This document shows, one piece after another, positions 36,861 through 45,145 of a DNA stretch of 64,000 nucleotides; position 1 is the first letter of the stretch, and each line of letters starts with the position of its first letter. The DNA comes from Wenzhouxiangella sp042310355 (GTDB taxonomy: Bacteria; Pseudomonadota; Gammaproteobacteria; Xanthomonadales; Wenzhouxiangellaceae), in assembly GCF_042310355.1 (NCBI RefSeq), contig NZ_JBHJMR010000015.1, forward strand, positions 1 through 64,000, in the 5' to 3' direction. The notes under the pieces were generated by a model. The model did not search any database. It was given only the letters and a program-made list of their open reading frames with translations, and had not been told where the DNA came from. The translations under genes were made by a program, and so were the position numbers.

Positions 36861-37739
36861 ATGCCACTCGAACTCGAACATGCCGCCGCGGTCGCCCGGG
36901 CACTCGGGCTGGACGAACACGGCCTGCACGTGGAACCCCTTCCCGGCGGCGATATCGCCGATGCGTCGCTCTTGCGTGCCGCCGACGCAACCGTCTTTCT
37001 CAAGACCCTGCCGCTTGCGCAAGCCGGCCTGCTCTCGGCCGAAGCCGACGGCCTCGAGGCGCTGCGCCAGACCGCCACCGTCCGTGTTCCGCGCGTCATC
37101 CAGCGCGGCATGCAGGACGGTTTCTCCTGGCTGGCGCTGGAGTATCTCGACCTGGACCAGCGCAACGCTGGCGCCGACGAGCGCCTGGGCCGCCAACTGG
37201 CCAACCTGCATCGCCATACCGGAGACGAATTCGGCTGGCACCGGAACAACTACATCGGACGTACGCCGCAAACCAACACGCGCATCGACGACTGGACCGT
37301 GTTCTTTGCCGCTCACCGGCTGGGGGCGCAGTTCGATCGCTTGCGCCGGACCCATCCCGACGAGGGCTGGCAAGCGCTGAAAAACGAAGTCATCGCGTCC
37401 TGGCAGAAGGTATCAGCACAGCACCAACCCGAACCCTCCCTGGTTCACGGCGATCTGTGGCGCGGCAACGCCGCCGTCCTGGCCGACGGCACGCCGGTCA
37501 TCTTCGATCCGGCCGTCCACTACGGCGATCGCGAGTGCGACCTGGCCATGGCGCATCTGTTCGGCGGTTTCGACGACGCCTTCTACCAGGCCTACAACGA
37601 AGCCTGGCCCCTGCCCGAGGGCTTCGAAGTCCGCCGGTTCTTCTACAAGCTCTACCACATGCTCAACCACGCCAACCTCTTCGGCGGCCCCTACGTCGAG
37701 GCTTCCGAGCAGCTGTGCCGACGTATTCTGAAAGAGTGA
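36861..37739 (+). CDS. Fructosamine kinase-family protein
   Basis: A 292-residue kinase-fold protein of the fructosamine/ketosamine 3-kinase family, which phosphorylates sugar adducts on amines so that they fall off. The motifs SLVHGDLWRGNAAV and VIFDPAVHYGDRECDLAM hold the catalytic Asp and the metal site. GGGGGAAG precedes the ATG. It starts 21 bp after the CBS gene and is likely co-transcribed. Confidence 0.9.
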   Translation: MPLELEHAAAVARALGLDEHGLHVEPLPGGDIADASLLRAADATVFLKTLPLAQAGLLSAEADGLEALRQTATVRVPRVIQRGMQDGFSWLALEYLDLDQRNAGADERLGRQLANLHRHTGDEFGWHRNNYIGRTPQTNTRIDDWTVFFAAHRLGAQFDRLRRTHPDEGWQALKNEVIASWQKVSAQHQPEPSLVHGDLWRGNAAVLADGTPVIFDPAVHYGDRECDLAMAHLFGGFDDAFYQAYNEAWPLPEGFEVRRFFYKLYHMLNHANLFGGPYVEASEQLCRRILKE

Positions 37740-37831
37740 GGGAATTGTCGGCCCGGCCGGGGCTTCGATGAACGTTTCAGAGCGCCCGGCTTGTTAAACT
37801 GGTTACATCTGAAACAACTCGGAGTGAGCTG

Positions 37832-38818
37832 ATGGGCCTTCTCGTTGACGGTCAATGGCACGACCAGTGGTACGACACCGAATCGACCGGCGGACGCTTC
37901 AAGCGCGACGCCGCCGCATTTCGCAACTGGGTGACCGCCGACGGCTCGGCGGGCCCCAGCGGCGAGGGCGGCTTCCAGGCCGAAGCCGATCGCTATCACC
38001 TCTACGTGGCCCTGGCCTGCCCGTGGGCCAACCGCGCGCTGATCATGCGCAAGCTCAAGGGCCTCGAGCAGATGATTCCCGTTTCCGTGGTCAATCCGCT
38101 GATGCGCGAGAACGGCTGGTCCTTCGAACCCGGCTACAAGGTCACGCCCGATCCGATCCACAACGCCGATTACATGCACCAGGTCTACACCGCGGCCAAG
38201 CGCGACTACACCGGCCGGGTGACCGTGCCGGTGCTCTGGGACAAGAAAAAGAACACCATCGTCAGCAACGAGTCGGCCGACATCATCCGCATGTTCAACT
38301 CGGCCTTCGACGACCTGGGCGCGACCGAGGGTGACTACTACCCCGAAGACCTGCGCGAGGAGATCGACGCGGTCAACGAGACCGTCTATCACAAGGTCAA
38401 CAACGGCGTGTACAAGGCCGGATTCGCGACCACGCAGGACGCCTACGAGGAAGCGGTCATCCCGCTGTTCGAAACCCTTGACGCGCTCGAAACCCGGCTC
38501 GAGGAAAACCGTTACCTGTGCGGCTCACGCCTGACCGAGGCCGACTGGCGCCTGTTCACCACCCTGATCCGCTTCGACGCGGTCTACGTCGGCCACTTCA
38601 AATGCAACATCCGGCGCATCGAGGACTACCCCAACCTGTCGAATTACCTCAGGGAGCTCTACCAGGTGCCGGGCATTTCGGAGACGGTCGATTTCCAGGC
38701 CATCAAGCTGCACTACTACGGCAGCCACGACACGATCAATCCGAGTTACATCGTGCCGCTGGGCCCGGCGCTGGATTTTCATCGCAAGCACGACCGCGCG
38801 CGTCTGCCGGCCGACTGA
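37832..38818 (+). CDS. Glutathionyl-hydroquinone reductase (Xi-class GST)
   Basis: A 328-residue enzyme of the YqjG/ECM4 group, which reduces glutathionyl-hydroquinones. The catalytic cysteine is in YVALACPWANRALI, followed by the family segment NGWSFEP. The C-terminal all-helical domain is complete. GGAGTGAG before the ATG sets the start. Its 3' end overlaps the convergent EamA gene by 83 bp. Confidence 0.92.
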   Translation: MGLLVDGQWHDQWYDTESTGGRFKRDAAAFRNWVTADGSAGPSGEGGFQAEADRYHLYVALACPWANRALIMRKLKGLEQMIPVSVVNPLMRENGWSFEPGYKVTPDPIHNADYMHQVYTAAKRDYTGRVTVPVLWDKKKNTIVSNESADIIRMFNSAFDDLGATEGDYYPEDLREEIDAVNETVYHKVNNGVYKAGFATTQDAYEEAVIPLFETLDALETRLEENRYLCGSRLTEADWRLFTTLIRFDAVYVGHFKCNIRRIEDYPNLSNYLRELYQVPGISETVDFQAIKLHYYGSHDTINPSYIVPLGPALDFHRKHDRARLPAD

Positions 38819-39755
38819 TCGAGGCAGGCTCGAGTGACTCGCCGCCCGCCGACAATCGATCGGTGGCGCGGCGCGAGCCGCCGACCTGGGTGGCCAGGCG
38901 GCGCCGGCCCGCCGGCCGCGCCGACATCAAGGCCTGAACCAGCAGCGGCACGACGATCAGGGTGGTGCCGATCCAGAACCACAGGTCGGGCACTTCGGCG
39001 AACAGCAGCCAGCCGATCACGAACGCCCACACGATGCCCGTGTACTCCGAGGCGGTGACCTGGTTGGCGTCGACGTGACGGTAGGCCAGGATCACCGTCA
39101 TGTTGTAGCCCAGGATGAACAGCGCCGAGCCGAAGGCCGCACCCAGGGAGGCGTAGTCGAGCGGCGCGCCTTCGACGAATGCCAGCACCAGCGCGGCCGG
39201 CAGGGCGAACAGGTAGTTCAGCAGCAGGCTGTGCACCACCGACTGCTCGCGCGGCAGCTTGCGCACCAGCAGCGCGTTGACCGCGAGTGCGACGGCCAGC
39301 CCCAGGGCGGTGAAACCGGCCAGGTTCATCTCGGTCGGGCGCAGGATGATCAGCACGCCGGCCATGCCGCCGATGACGGCGAACAGGCTTGACTTGTTCA
39401 GCCGCTCGCCAAAGCACAGCACGCCGAAAACCATCACCAGCACCGGCGCGGCATAGAAGATGGCGTTGGCCGTTGCCAGGGGCAGCGCGCCGAGGGCGAC
39501 GACCATGCACAGGATGCCGCCCAGGCCGACGTGGGCCCGAACGAGATGCACGCGCGATCCGCCCCAGAAGTTCTTCCACTCGACCAGCGACAGGAAGGGC
39601 ACGAGCAGCAGCAGCGTGAACACCAGGCGAACCGCCACGAACTGGAAGATGGCCAGGTCGCCGCTGGCCCACTTGATCAGGGCATCGGAGAAGATCGCCA
39701 GCAGGTTGCCGACGACCAGCAGCAAGATCGCGCTGTTGACGGTGCGTCCCGACAT
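38736..39755 (-). CDS. EamA/DMT-superfamily transporter
   Basis: A 339-residue membrane protein with about ten segments and two EamA repeats (FSDALIKWASGDLAIFQFVA; ALGLAVALAVNALLVRKL). It probably exports metabolites. I chose the ATG at 39755, which has GGAG upstream, over the one at 39770. The last 60 residues are polar and overlap the 3' end of the glutathionyl reductase gene; they may be a late extension. It diverges from a LysR regulator that may control it. Confidence 0.82.
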   Translation of the reverse strand: MSGRTVNSAILLLVVGNLLAIFSDALIKWASGDLAIFQFVAVRLVFTLLLLVPFLSLVEWKNFWGGSRVHLVRAHVGLGGILCMVVALGALPLATANAIFYAAPVLVMVFGVLCFGERLNKSSLFAVIGGMAGVLIILRPTEMNLAGFTALGLAVALAVNALLVRKLPREQSVVHSLLLNYLFALPAALVLAFVEGAPLDYASLGAAFGSALFILGYNMTVILAYRHVDANQVTASEYTGIVWAFVIGWLLFAEVPDLWFWIGTTLIVVPLLVQALMSARPAGRRRLATQVGGSRRATDRLSAGGESLEPASISRPADARGRACDENPAPGPAARCNSD

Positions 39756-39858
39756 GATCCGTGTCTCCATGAATGTGGCGAGTCGATGGCGCTATTCTGG
39801 GGACGACCGATCATTATGTAAAATGATCAATACTCATTAGCCATGAGAAAAAACGATA

Positions 39859-40800
39859 ATGCGCCTGCCCCCGCTCAAGGCCCTGCCCGTGTTCGAAGCC
39901 GTCGCCCGGACGCTGAGCTTCTCGGCCGCCGCCGTCGAGCTGCACGTCACCCAGTCGGCGGTCTCCCACCAGATCCGCCAGCTCGAGGACGACCTCGGCG
40001 AGACCCTGTTCGAGCGCGGCGGTCGTCGCGTCGCCCTGACCGAGCAGGGCGAGCGCTACCTCGAAGCCGTCGCGCCGGCCCTGGCGCAGATCGAGCGCGC
40101 CAGTGAACAGCTGCGCGGCGTTGGCGATTCGCGCATCCGCCTGGCCGTGCCCAGTTCCTTCGCGGTGAGCTGGCTGATTCCGCGCCTGCCGCACCTGCAG
40201 CGCCAGCATCCGGAACTGGACCTGGACCTGGAGATGCTCGCCGACATGCCCGTGATGTCCGAGCGCCTGGCCGACTGCTACATCACCTTCCGCTACAAGC
40301 AGCGCGGCTACCAGTCCGAGCGGCTCTACGTCGAGCGCCTGTTCGCCGTTTGCTCGAGGCAGTACTGGAACCGCGTTCGCGACGAACTCGACGAAGCCGG
40401 GCTGCGAAAACGCGGCAGCGGCGTGGCCATCCGCGCGGAATGGCTGACCCGGTTCACCCTGCTGTCGGCCGCCAGTGTGTTCGAACGCCCGGGTGAAGAT
40501 TGGCGCCGCTGGTTCGCCGCCGGGCATGCCGAGCTGCCGGCCGCGGCCCACGTGCAGCATTTCTCCCACATGCTGCTGGCCCACGAAGCCGCCCGCCACC
40601 ACCAGGGCATCGCCCTGTCCAATGACTACATGCTGGATACTGCCAGCGATCCCGACCTCGTGCGCCTGCCGGCCCACGAACTTCAAACAGGCGACGAGTT
40701 CCACTTTGCCTGCAAGACCTCGCGGGCGAACGAGATGGGGATTCAGCACCTGTCGAGGTGGTTGGTGAAGCAGGCGGAGGCTTCGGGGTGGATTCGGTGA
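39859..40800 (+). CDS. LysR-family transcriptional regulator
   Basis: A 313-residue LysR protein with N-terminal winged helix (KALPVFEAVARTLSFSAAAV, LHVTQSAVSHQIRQLEDDLG) and a periplasmic-binding-like effector domain of the GcvA type. It is divergent from the EamA transporter across a 103-bp gap with an AT-rich stretch (ATTATGTAAAATGATCAATA). This arrangement suggests local control; the inducer is unknown. Confidence 0.9.
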   Translation: MRLPPLKALPVFEAVARTLSFSAAAVELHVTQSAVSHQIRQLEDDLGETLFERGGRRVALTEQGERYLEAVAPALAQIERASEQLRGVGDSRIRLAVPSSFAVSWLIPRLPHLQRQHPELDLDLEMLADMPVMSERLADCYITFRYKQRGYQSERLYVERLFAVCSRQYWNRVRDELDEAGLRKRGSGVAIRAEWLTRFTLLSAASVFERPGEDWRRWFAAGHAELPAAAHVQHFSHMLLAHEAARHHQGIALSNDYMLDTASDPDLVRLPAHELQTGDEFHFACKTSRANEMGIQHLSRWLVKQAEASGWIR

Positions 40801-40845
40801 AGGGCCCGGTTGGCGTTCTGCGCTGGGAGCCGTTAGTGACCGGTG

Positions 40846-40903
40846 AAAATTCCAAGTACCAAATAGCAAGTACCAAACAAATTCCAAATTCCAATGTTAG
40901 AAA
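40846..40903. repeat. CCAAGTACCAAA-family repeat, single arm
   Basis: AAATTCCAAATTCCAATG and AAGTACCAAATAGCAAGTAC match the repeats at 15.4 and 25.2 kb. No inverted partner follows. The rest of the 250-bp gap to 41050 holds nothing recognisable. Confidence 0.7.
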
Positions 40904-41050
40904 CGGCAGACGGTTCAGGGTCCTTCGCCTATCGAGACCTCATCAATGCTGCATGGCCGCCCTTGACGAGTCGAGAGCGCCCATGCAAGCGTCAACTGCA
41001 GCGCCAGCGATGGCCCCGGCCTCCGCAAACCAGCCGTCTCGCCCAAGCCC

Positions 41051-41683
41051 TCAAATGATTCGTAACGTGATCGCCTTCAGCACCGCCCTTGTCCGATCCC
41101 GAGTGTTGAGCTTGTCGAGGATGTCGGAGACGTAGTTCTTGATCGTGCCCTCGGCCAGGTGGATGGTGCGGGCGATTTCGCGGTTGGAATAGCCGCCGGC
41201 GATCAGGCGCAGGATCTCGATCTCGCGCTCGGAGAAGCTGTCGACCGGCGGTGAGTCGTCGCGGTAGGGATAGCGTTCGGCCACGCCCCGGGTGCTGATT
41301 GGCTGCAGCCGCGCCTCGCCGCGCACGATGGCGCCGATGAGCTCGGCCAGGTCCTCGGGCGAGATGTCCTTGAGCGCGAAGCCCTGCGCCCCGGCTTCCA
41401 CGGCGGCCAGCATCAGCCGGCTGTCGTCGAAGGTCGTCAGCAGAAGCACCGGCGGCGCGTCTTCGCGGGCCTGCAGTTGCCGGCACAGCTCGATGCCGTC
41501 GACGCCCGGCATGCGGATATCCGACACGACCAGGTCCACGGCCTGCTCCGCCAGGGCTTCGAGCAGGGGTTCACCGGACGCGGCTTCGACCACCACCTCG
41601 AGGCCGGGCAGGTCGTTGATCACCGATTTCAGGCCTTCGCGGATCAGGGCCTGATCGTCGGCCAGGGCGATTCGGATCGTCAT
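41051..41683 (-). CDS. NarL/FixJ-family response regulator
   Basis: A 210-residue regulator with a receiver domain (acidic LADDQ, phospho-acceptor Asp55 in VVSDIRMPG, conserved Lys in FALKDIS) and a LuxR-type helix-turn-helix (SEREIEILRLIAGGYSNREI). Its ATG overlaps the stop of the kinase gene, so the two form a coupled two-component system. Target genes are unknown; the divergent membrane protein at 42983 is one candidate. Confidence 0.92.
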   Translation of the reverse strand: MTIRIALADDQALIREGLKSVINDLPGLEVVVEAASGEPLLEALAEQAVDLVVSDIRMPGVDGIELCRQLQAREDAPPVLLLTTFDDSRLMLAAVEAGAQGFALKDISPEDLAELIGAIVRGEARLQPISTRGVAERYPYRDDSPPVDSFSEREIEILRLIAGGYSNREIARTIHLAEGTIKNYVSDILDKLNTRDRTRAVLKAITLRII

Positions 41684-42831
41684 CAGGTCAACTCCACCGG
41701 CAGGGTCGCGACCAGCTTGACGCCGCCCAGCTCAGAGCGCGAGATCTCCAGGCTGCCGTTGAGTTCGGCCAGTCGCTCGCGCATGCCGGTCAGGCCGTTG
41801 CCGGGGCGGACCTCGTCCGGGTAATCCCCGTCGTCCTCGGCCGTCAATACCAGTTGCTCGCCCCGCCGGTCGAGCCGCACGTGCAGGGTCCGCGCCGGCC
41901 CGTGCCGGGCGGCGTTGGTCAGCGCTTCCTGGAAGGTGCGCAGTAGCGCCTCGGCCTGGTCCGCGCGCGGCACGCGCGCGTGCTCGTCGAGGTGGAGTTC
42001 CAGCCGCGGCCGCGGCAGCGGCCGGGCCACCTCGCGCAGGCTCTCGGCCAGGTCGATGCCCTCGGTTTCACGCAGGTGGCGCACGACCGAACGCAGGTCC
42101 TGTAGCAGCTCGTCGGCCAGGCCAGTGGCATCCTCGACTTCGCGCGCGGCATCGTCGTCGAGCCGCCGGGCAAGCCCGCGCAGCTTGAGCTTGAGCGCGG
42201 TGAGCTTGTGGCCGGCAACATCGTGCAGTTCGCGCGACAGGCGCAGGCGTTCCTGGTCGCGTGCGGTCTCGCTCAGAAGCGAGCGCGTGGCCAGCAGCCG
42301 GGCGTTGACCGCCTTGAGGTCCTCGGCCATCCGTTCGGCCGCGTTGGCGTAGCGCATCACCAGCACCGCGAAGAGCTGGAAACCGGCGAAACCCAGCATC
42401 GACAGGCCGGCGTTGCGCCAGCTCGAACCCCATGACTCGATCATCACGGCGCCGAAATAGAGGTTGACCGCGACCAGCGCCAGCACGAGGAAAACGGGCG
42501 ACAGGCGGTTGGTGAACTGCGTGGCCAGCAGGATCAGCAGGATCGGCGTCGATCCGGATGGAATGAACCACAGCGCGAGCGCGGTGAGCAAGGTCAGCGC
42601 GACGAGGAAGGCATCGTAGACGCAGCGCGGAATCAGCTCGTCGAGCAGGCAGGCCATCCAGCACAACAAGAAGGCGAACAACAGCAGATCGGCCAGGGTC
42701 GGCAAGCCGCCGGGATGGCGGTCGACAACCGCCATGGCCGTCAGCCAGACCGCCACCCAGGCGAAATAAGAGGCCCAGGCCAGCGGGCTGAGCAGCAGCT
42801 CGCGCATGACCTGCTTGACGTCGATATTCAT
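41683..42831 (-). CDS. DesK/NarL-type sensor histidine kinase
   Basis: A 382-residue membrane kinase. Five or six hydrophobic segments occupy residues 15-160, and a HisKA_3 domain carries His203 in SRELHDVAGHKLTALKLKLR. A GHKL ATPase domain follows (LTNAARHGPA, NGLTGMRERLAEL). AGGAG before the ATG at 42831 sets the start. No extracytoplasmic domain is evident, so it probably senses a membrane signal. Confidence 0.92.
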   Translation of the reverse strand: MNIDVKQVMRELLLSPLAWASYFAWVAVWLTAMAVVDRHPGGLPTLADLLLFAFLLCWMACLLDELIPRCVYDAFLVALTLLTALALWFIPSGSTPILLILLATQFTNRLSPVFLVLALVAVNLYFGAVMIESWGSSWRNAGLSMLGFAGFQLFAVLVMRYANAAERMAEDLKAVNARLLATRSLLSETARDQERLRLSRELHDVAGHKLTALKLKLRGLARRLDDDAAREVEDATGLADELLQDLRSVVRHLRETEGIDLAESLREVARPLPRPRLELHLDEHARVPRADQAEALLRTFQEALTNAARHGPARTLHVRLDRRGEQLVLTAEDDGDYPDEVRPGNGLTGMRERLAELNGSLEISRSELGGVKLVATLPVELT

Positions 42832-42982
42832 GTCTCCTGTATAGCCGCCGGGGGCGGCGACCACAACCGCCCGGAGCAAAGTCATGACTTTCGGCACCCG
42901 GTTTGCCTGACTTCCGGCACCTTACCGCGCCGCGCCGCCATCCGATCCTGTAGCCACGCTTGCTTGAACGAGGAACCGGACC

Positions 42983-43681
42983 ATGACACTGATTCAACTG
43001 CTTTCGGGATTCGCACTGCCCCACGCGCTGGTGGGCACCGTCGCCCTGGCGACCTTCTGGACCGCCGCGCTGGCGAGAAAAGGCTCGCCCCTGCACAAGA
43101 CCGTCGGCAAGGTCTATCTGCTGGCGATGATCGGCGTGGCCGCAACGGCCGTGCCGCTTGCCCTGTCGCAGGCGCTGCAGGGTCAGTGGCTGGGCGCGGT
43201 CTTCCTGGGCTATCTGGTAATCCTCGTTTCCCACGCCTGCCGCCTGGCCTGGCTGGCCATTCGCTGGAAGCGCGACTTCAAGCGATACACGGGCACTGGG
43301 TTTCGCCTCGGCGCGATGCTGCTCGGGCTTTCCGGGCTAGGCGTTTCCGTCCTGGGCATGGTCCACGGCGCATGGCTGCTGATCATCTTCGGCCTGATCG
43401 GGCCGATGGCGGCACTCGACGCGCGCAAGCTCATTCGCAGCGGCCCGCAAAGCCCCAAGTGGTGGCTGAAGGAACACTATGGCGCGATGATCGGCAACGG
43501 CGTGGCCACGCACATCGCCTTCCTGCAGATCGGCCTGATGCGTCTGGTTCCCGGCCTCGGCGACAGCGTGGTGCAGCACCTGGCCTGGTTTGGCCCGCTG
43601 GTGCTCGCTTTCGTCGCCGGCTACTGGCTCGACCGTCGCTACATGCGGCCGCGGCCGATGCCGTCGAAGCCCGCCGGGTAG
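42983..43681 (+). CDS. Polytopic membrane protein, DUF2306-like
   Basis: A 232-residue protein with about seven hydrophobic segments and conserved-looking histidines in LPHALVGTVA, SPLHKTVGKVY and ATHIAFLQIG. The pattern recalls DUF2306 membrane proteins, but I am not sure of the family. It is divergent from the sensor kinase, with a 151-bp gap, and may be a target of that system. Function is unknown. Confidence 0.6.
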   Translation: MTLIQLLSGFALPHALVGTVALATFWTAALARKGSPLHKTVGKVYLLAMIGVAATAVPLALSQALQGQWLGAVFLGYLVILVSHACRLAWLAIRWKRDFKRYTGTGFRLGAMLLGLSGLGVSVLGMVHGAWLLIIFGLIGPMAALDARKLIRSGPQSPKWWLKEHYGAMIGNGVATHIAFLQIGLMRLVPGLGDSVVQHLAWFGPLVLAFVAGYWLDRRYMRPRPMPSKPAG

Positions 43682-43688
43682 GGGCCGA

Positions 43689-44330
43689 TCACTGCCCGAG
43701 CAGGTCGGGCTGGCTCTCAGTTCGAACCGGCTCGAAGTCACGCACCTTCTTGCCGCCGTAGAAAACCAGCTTGAACTCGCGGCGGCTGACGGGCACGTAG
43801 CGTTCGTTGCCGCCGATTTCGACCTGCGCCCCGTCGGTCACCGCATAGCCGTCGTCGTCGACGCGCACCACCATGGTCGCCTTCGCGCCGGTGTGGCAGA
43901 TGGTCTTGAGTTCCTTGAGGTTGTCGGCCCAGGCCAGCAGGTACTGGCTGCCCTCGAACAACTCGCCGCGAAAGTCGGTGCGCAGGCCGAAAGCCAGCAC
44001 CGGGATCTTCAGCCGGTCGACCACTTCGGTGAGCTGGTAGACCTGGTCGCGGGTGAAGAACTGCGCCTCGTCGGCAAGCAGGCAGTGGATGTTGCCCGAT
44101 TCGAGCTCGGCGGAGACCAGCTCGAACAGGTCGTCCTCCGGCCCGACCGCCAGGGCGGGCTGCTCGATGCCCACGCGCGAGCGGATCACGCCCTTGCCGG
44201 CGCGGTCGTCGATGCCGGGGCTGATCAGCAGCGGGCGCATGCCGCGCTCGAGGTAGTTCCAGGCCGACTGCAGCAAGACCGTCGTCTTGCCGGCGTTCAT
44301 GGTCGAGTAGTAGAAGTAGAGCTTGGCCAT
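43689..44330 (-). CDS. tdk: Thymidine kinase
   Basis: A 213-residue type II thymidine kinase that salvages thymidine. P-loop STMNAGKTT, catalytic Glu in LLADEAQFF and substrate-loop GLRTDFRGELFEGS are present. The C-terminal zinc ribbon looks reduced: the segment reads TICHTGAKATM and VPVSRREFK, where E. coli Tdk has further Cys/His ligands. The ATG at 44330 (MAKLYFYYS) is the family start. Confidence 0.94.
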   Translation of the reverse strand: MAKLYFYYSTMNAGKTTVLLQSAWNYLERGMRPLLISPGIDDRAGKGVIRSRVGIEQPALAVGPEDDLFELVSAELESGNIHCLLADEAQFFTRDQVYQLTEVVDRLKIPVLAFGLRTDFRGELFEGSQYLLAWADNLKELKTICHTGAKATMVVRVDDDGYAVTDGAQVEIGGNERYVPVSRREFKLVFYGGKKVRDFEPVRTESQPDLLGQ

Positions 44331-44340
44331 GTTCGAACGT

Positions 44341-44862
44341 TCAGTCCGCTTCGTGGCGGTCCACCCAGATATCGAACCAGAGTGCTTCCAGGTTCTCCCG
44401 CCCTTCCAGCCAAGCATCGAGGGAGGATGCCACTTGCTCGCAATCGGCACATCCCTCGCGCCGGTAGAGCAGCAGGTAGAGGTCGGCCTCGGGCAGGTCC
44501 TCGTGGGTGTAGGCCTCGCCGCCGGGCGTGATCGTGCGATCGAGCAGCCGCTCGAGGTTCACCATGGAACGCTCGCGCCGACCGTGCTCGTAGGTCAGCC
44601 CCAGCGTGCGCTCGAAGCCGCGCCGGTAACCCTGCAGATGCCAGGCCCCGCTGCGGTCGGTGAAATACACGAAAAGCTGCGGCACTTTCACCACGATCCC
44701 CTCGCGCTGGGCCTGCGCGCGCAGGTTGCCGACGAAACGCTGCTGCTGCTGCATGACCTCCTCGCGCTGGTGCAGCTCGACGCGGGTGATATCCGCGGCC
44801 GGTGCCGGAGCGGCGGCGAGCAGAGCGGTGAAAAGGATGGCGAGGGCGGCGAGAAGTCGCAT
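44341..44862 (-). CDS. Exported protein of unknown function with a CxxC motif
   Basis: A 173-residue protein with signal peptide MRLLAALAILFTALLAAAPA followed by a mixed domain ending YRREGCADCEQVASSLDAWL. I do not recognise the family. The Cys-Ala-Asp-Cys could be redox active or bind metal, and the LFVYFTDRSG segment is thioredoxin-like at best. On the coding strand TATACT lies 6 bp before the ATG with no ribosome site, suggesting a leaderless message. It ends 10 bp before tdk. Confidence 0.7.
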   Translation of the reverse strand: MRLLAALAILFTALLAAAPAPAADITRVELHQREEVMQQQQRFVGNLRAQAQREGIVVKVPQLFVYFTDRSGAWHLQGYRRGFERTLGLTYEHGRRERSMVNLERLLDRTITPGGEAYTHEDLPEADLYLLLYRREGCADCEQVASSLDAWLEGRENLEALWFDIWVDRHEAD

Positions 44863-44880
44863 GGGGGGAGTATAGCGTTT

Positions 44881-45107
44881 AAAGAAAGGGTTCAGGGTTC
44901 ACGGGAAAGAAGGGTTCAGGTTTCAGGTTTCAGGTTTCAGGAGCGCCTGGCGAAGCCGCTCGTTCGGTGCCGACAAGCGGGGCGCCGTGTAGCCCGGGGC
45001 TACTGGGGCATCGGAGTCGGCCCGGAACCCGGAACCCCTTAGCCTTTTCCTGAAACCTGAAACCTGAAACCTGAAACCTGAAACCTGAAACCTGAAACCT
45101 TTCTTTA
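44881..45107. repeat. GAAACCTGAAACCTG repeat, paired inverted arms
   Basis: The left arm (44881-44940) runs AAAGGGTTCAGGGTTCACGG and TTCAGGTTTCAGGTTTCAGG, and the right arm (45054-45107) repeats CCTGAAA seven or so times. The arms flank about 110 bp of GC-rich spacer. This stem-loop lies between the divergent exported-protein and rep genes. Confidence 0.85.
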
Positions 45108-45145
45108 GGCGCGTAGAATCGAGTTTCCGCTACAATGCCGCGCCC

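Noticed and set aside
43590..44531. A 313-residue plus-strand protein opposite tdk
   Set aside because: It is the complement of the thymidine kinase gene, which has clear motifs on the minus strand.
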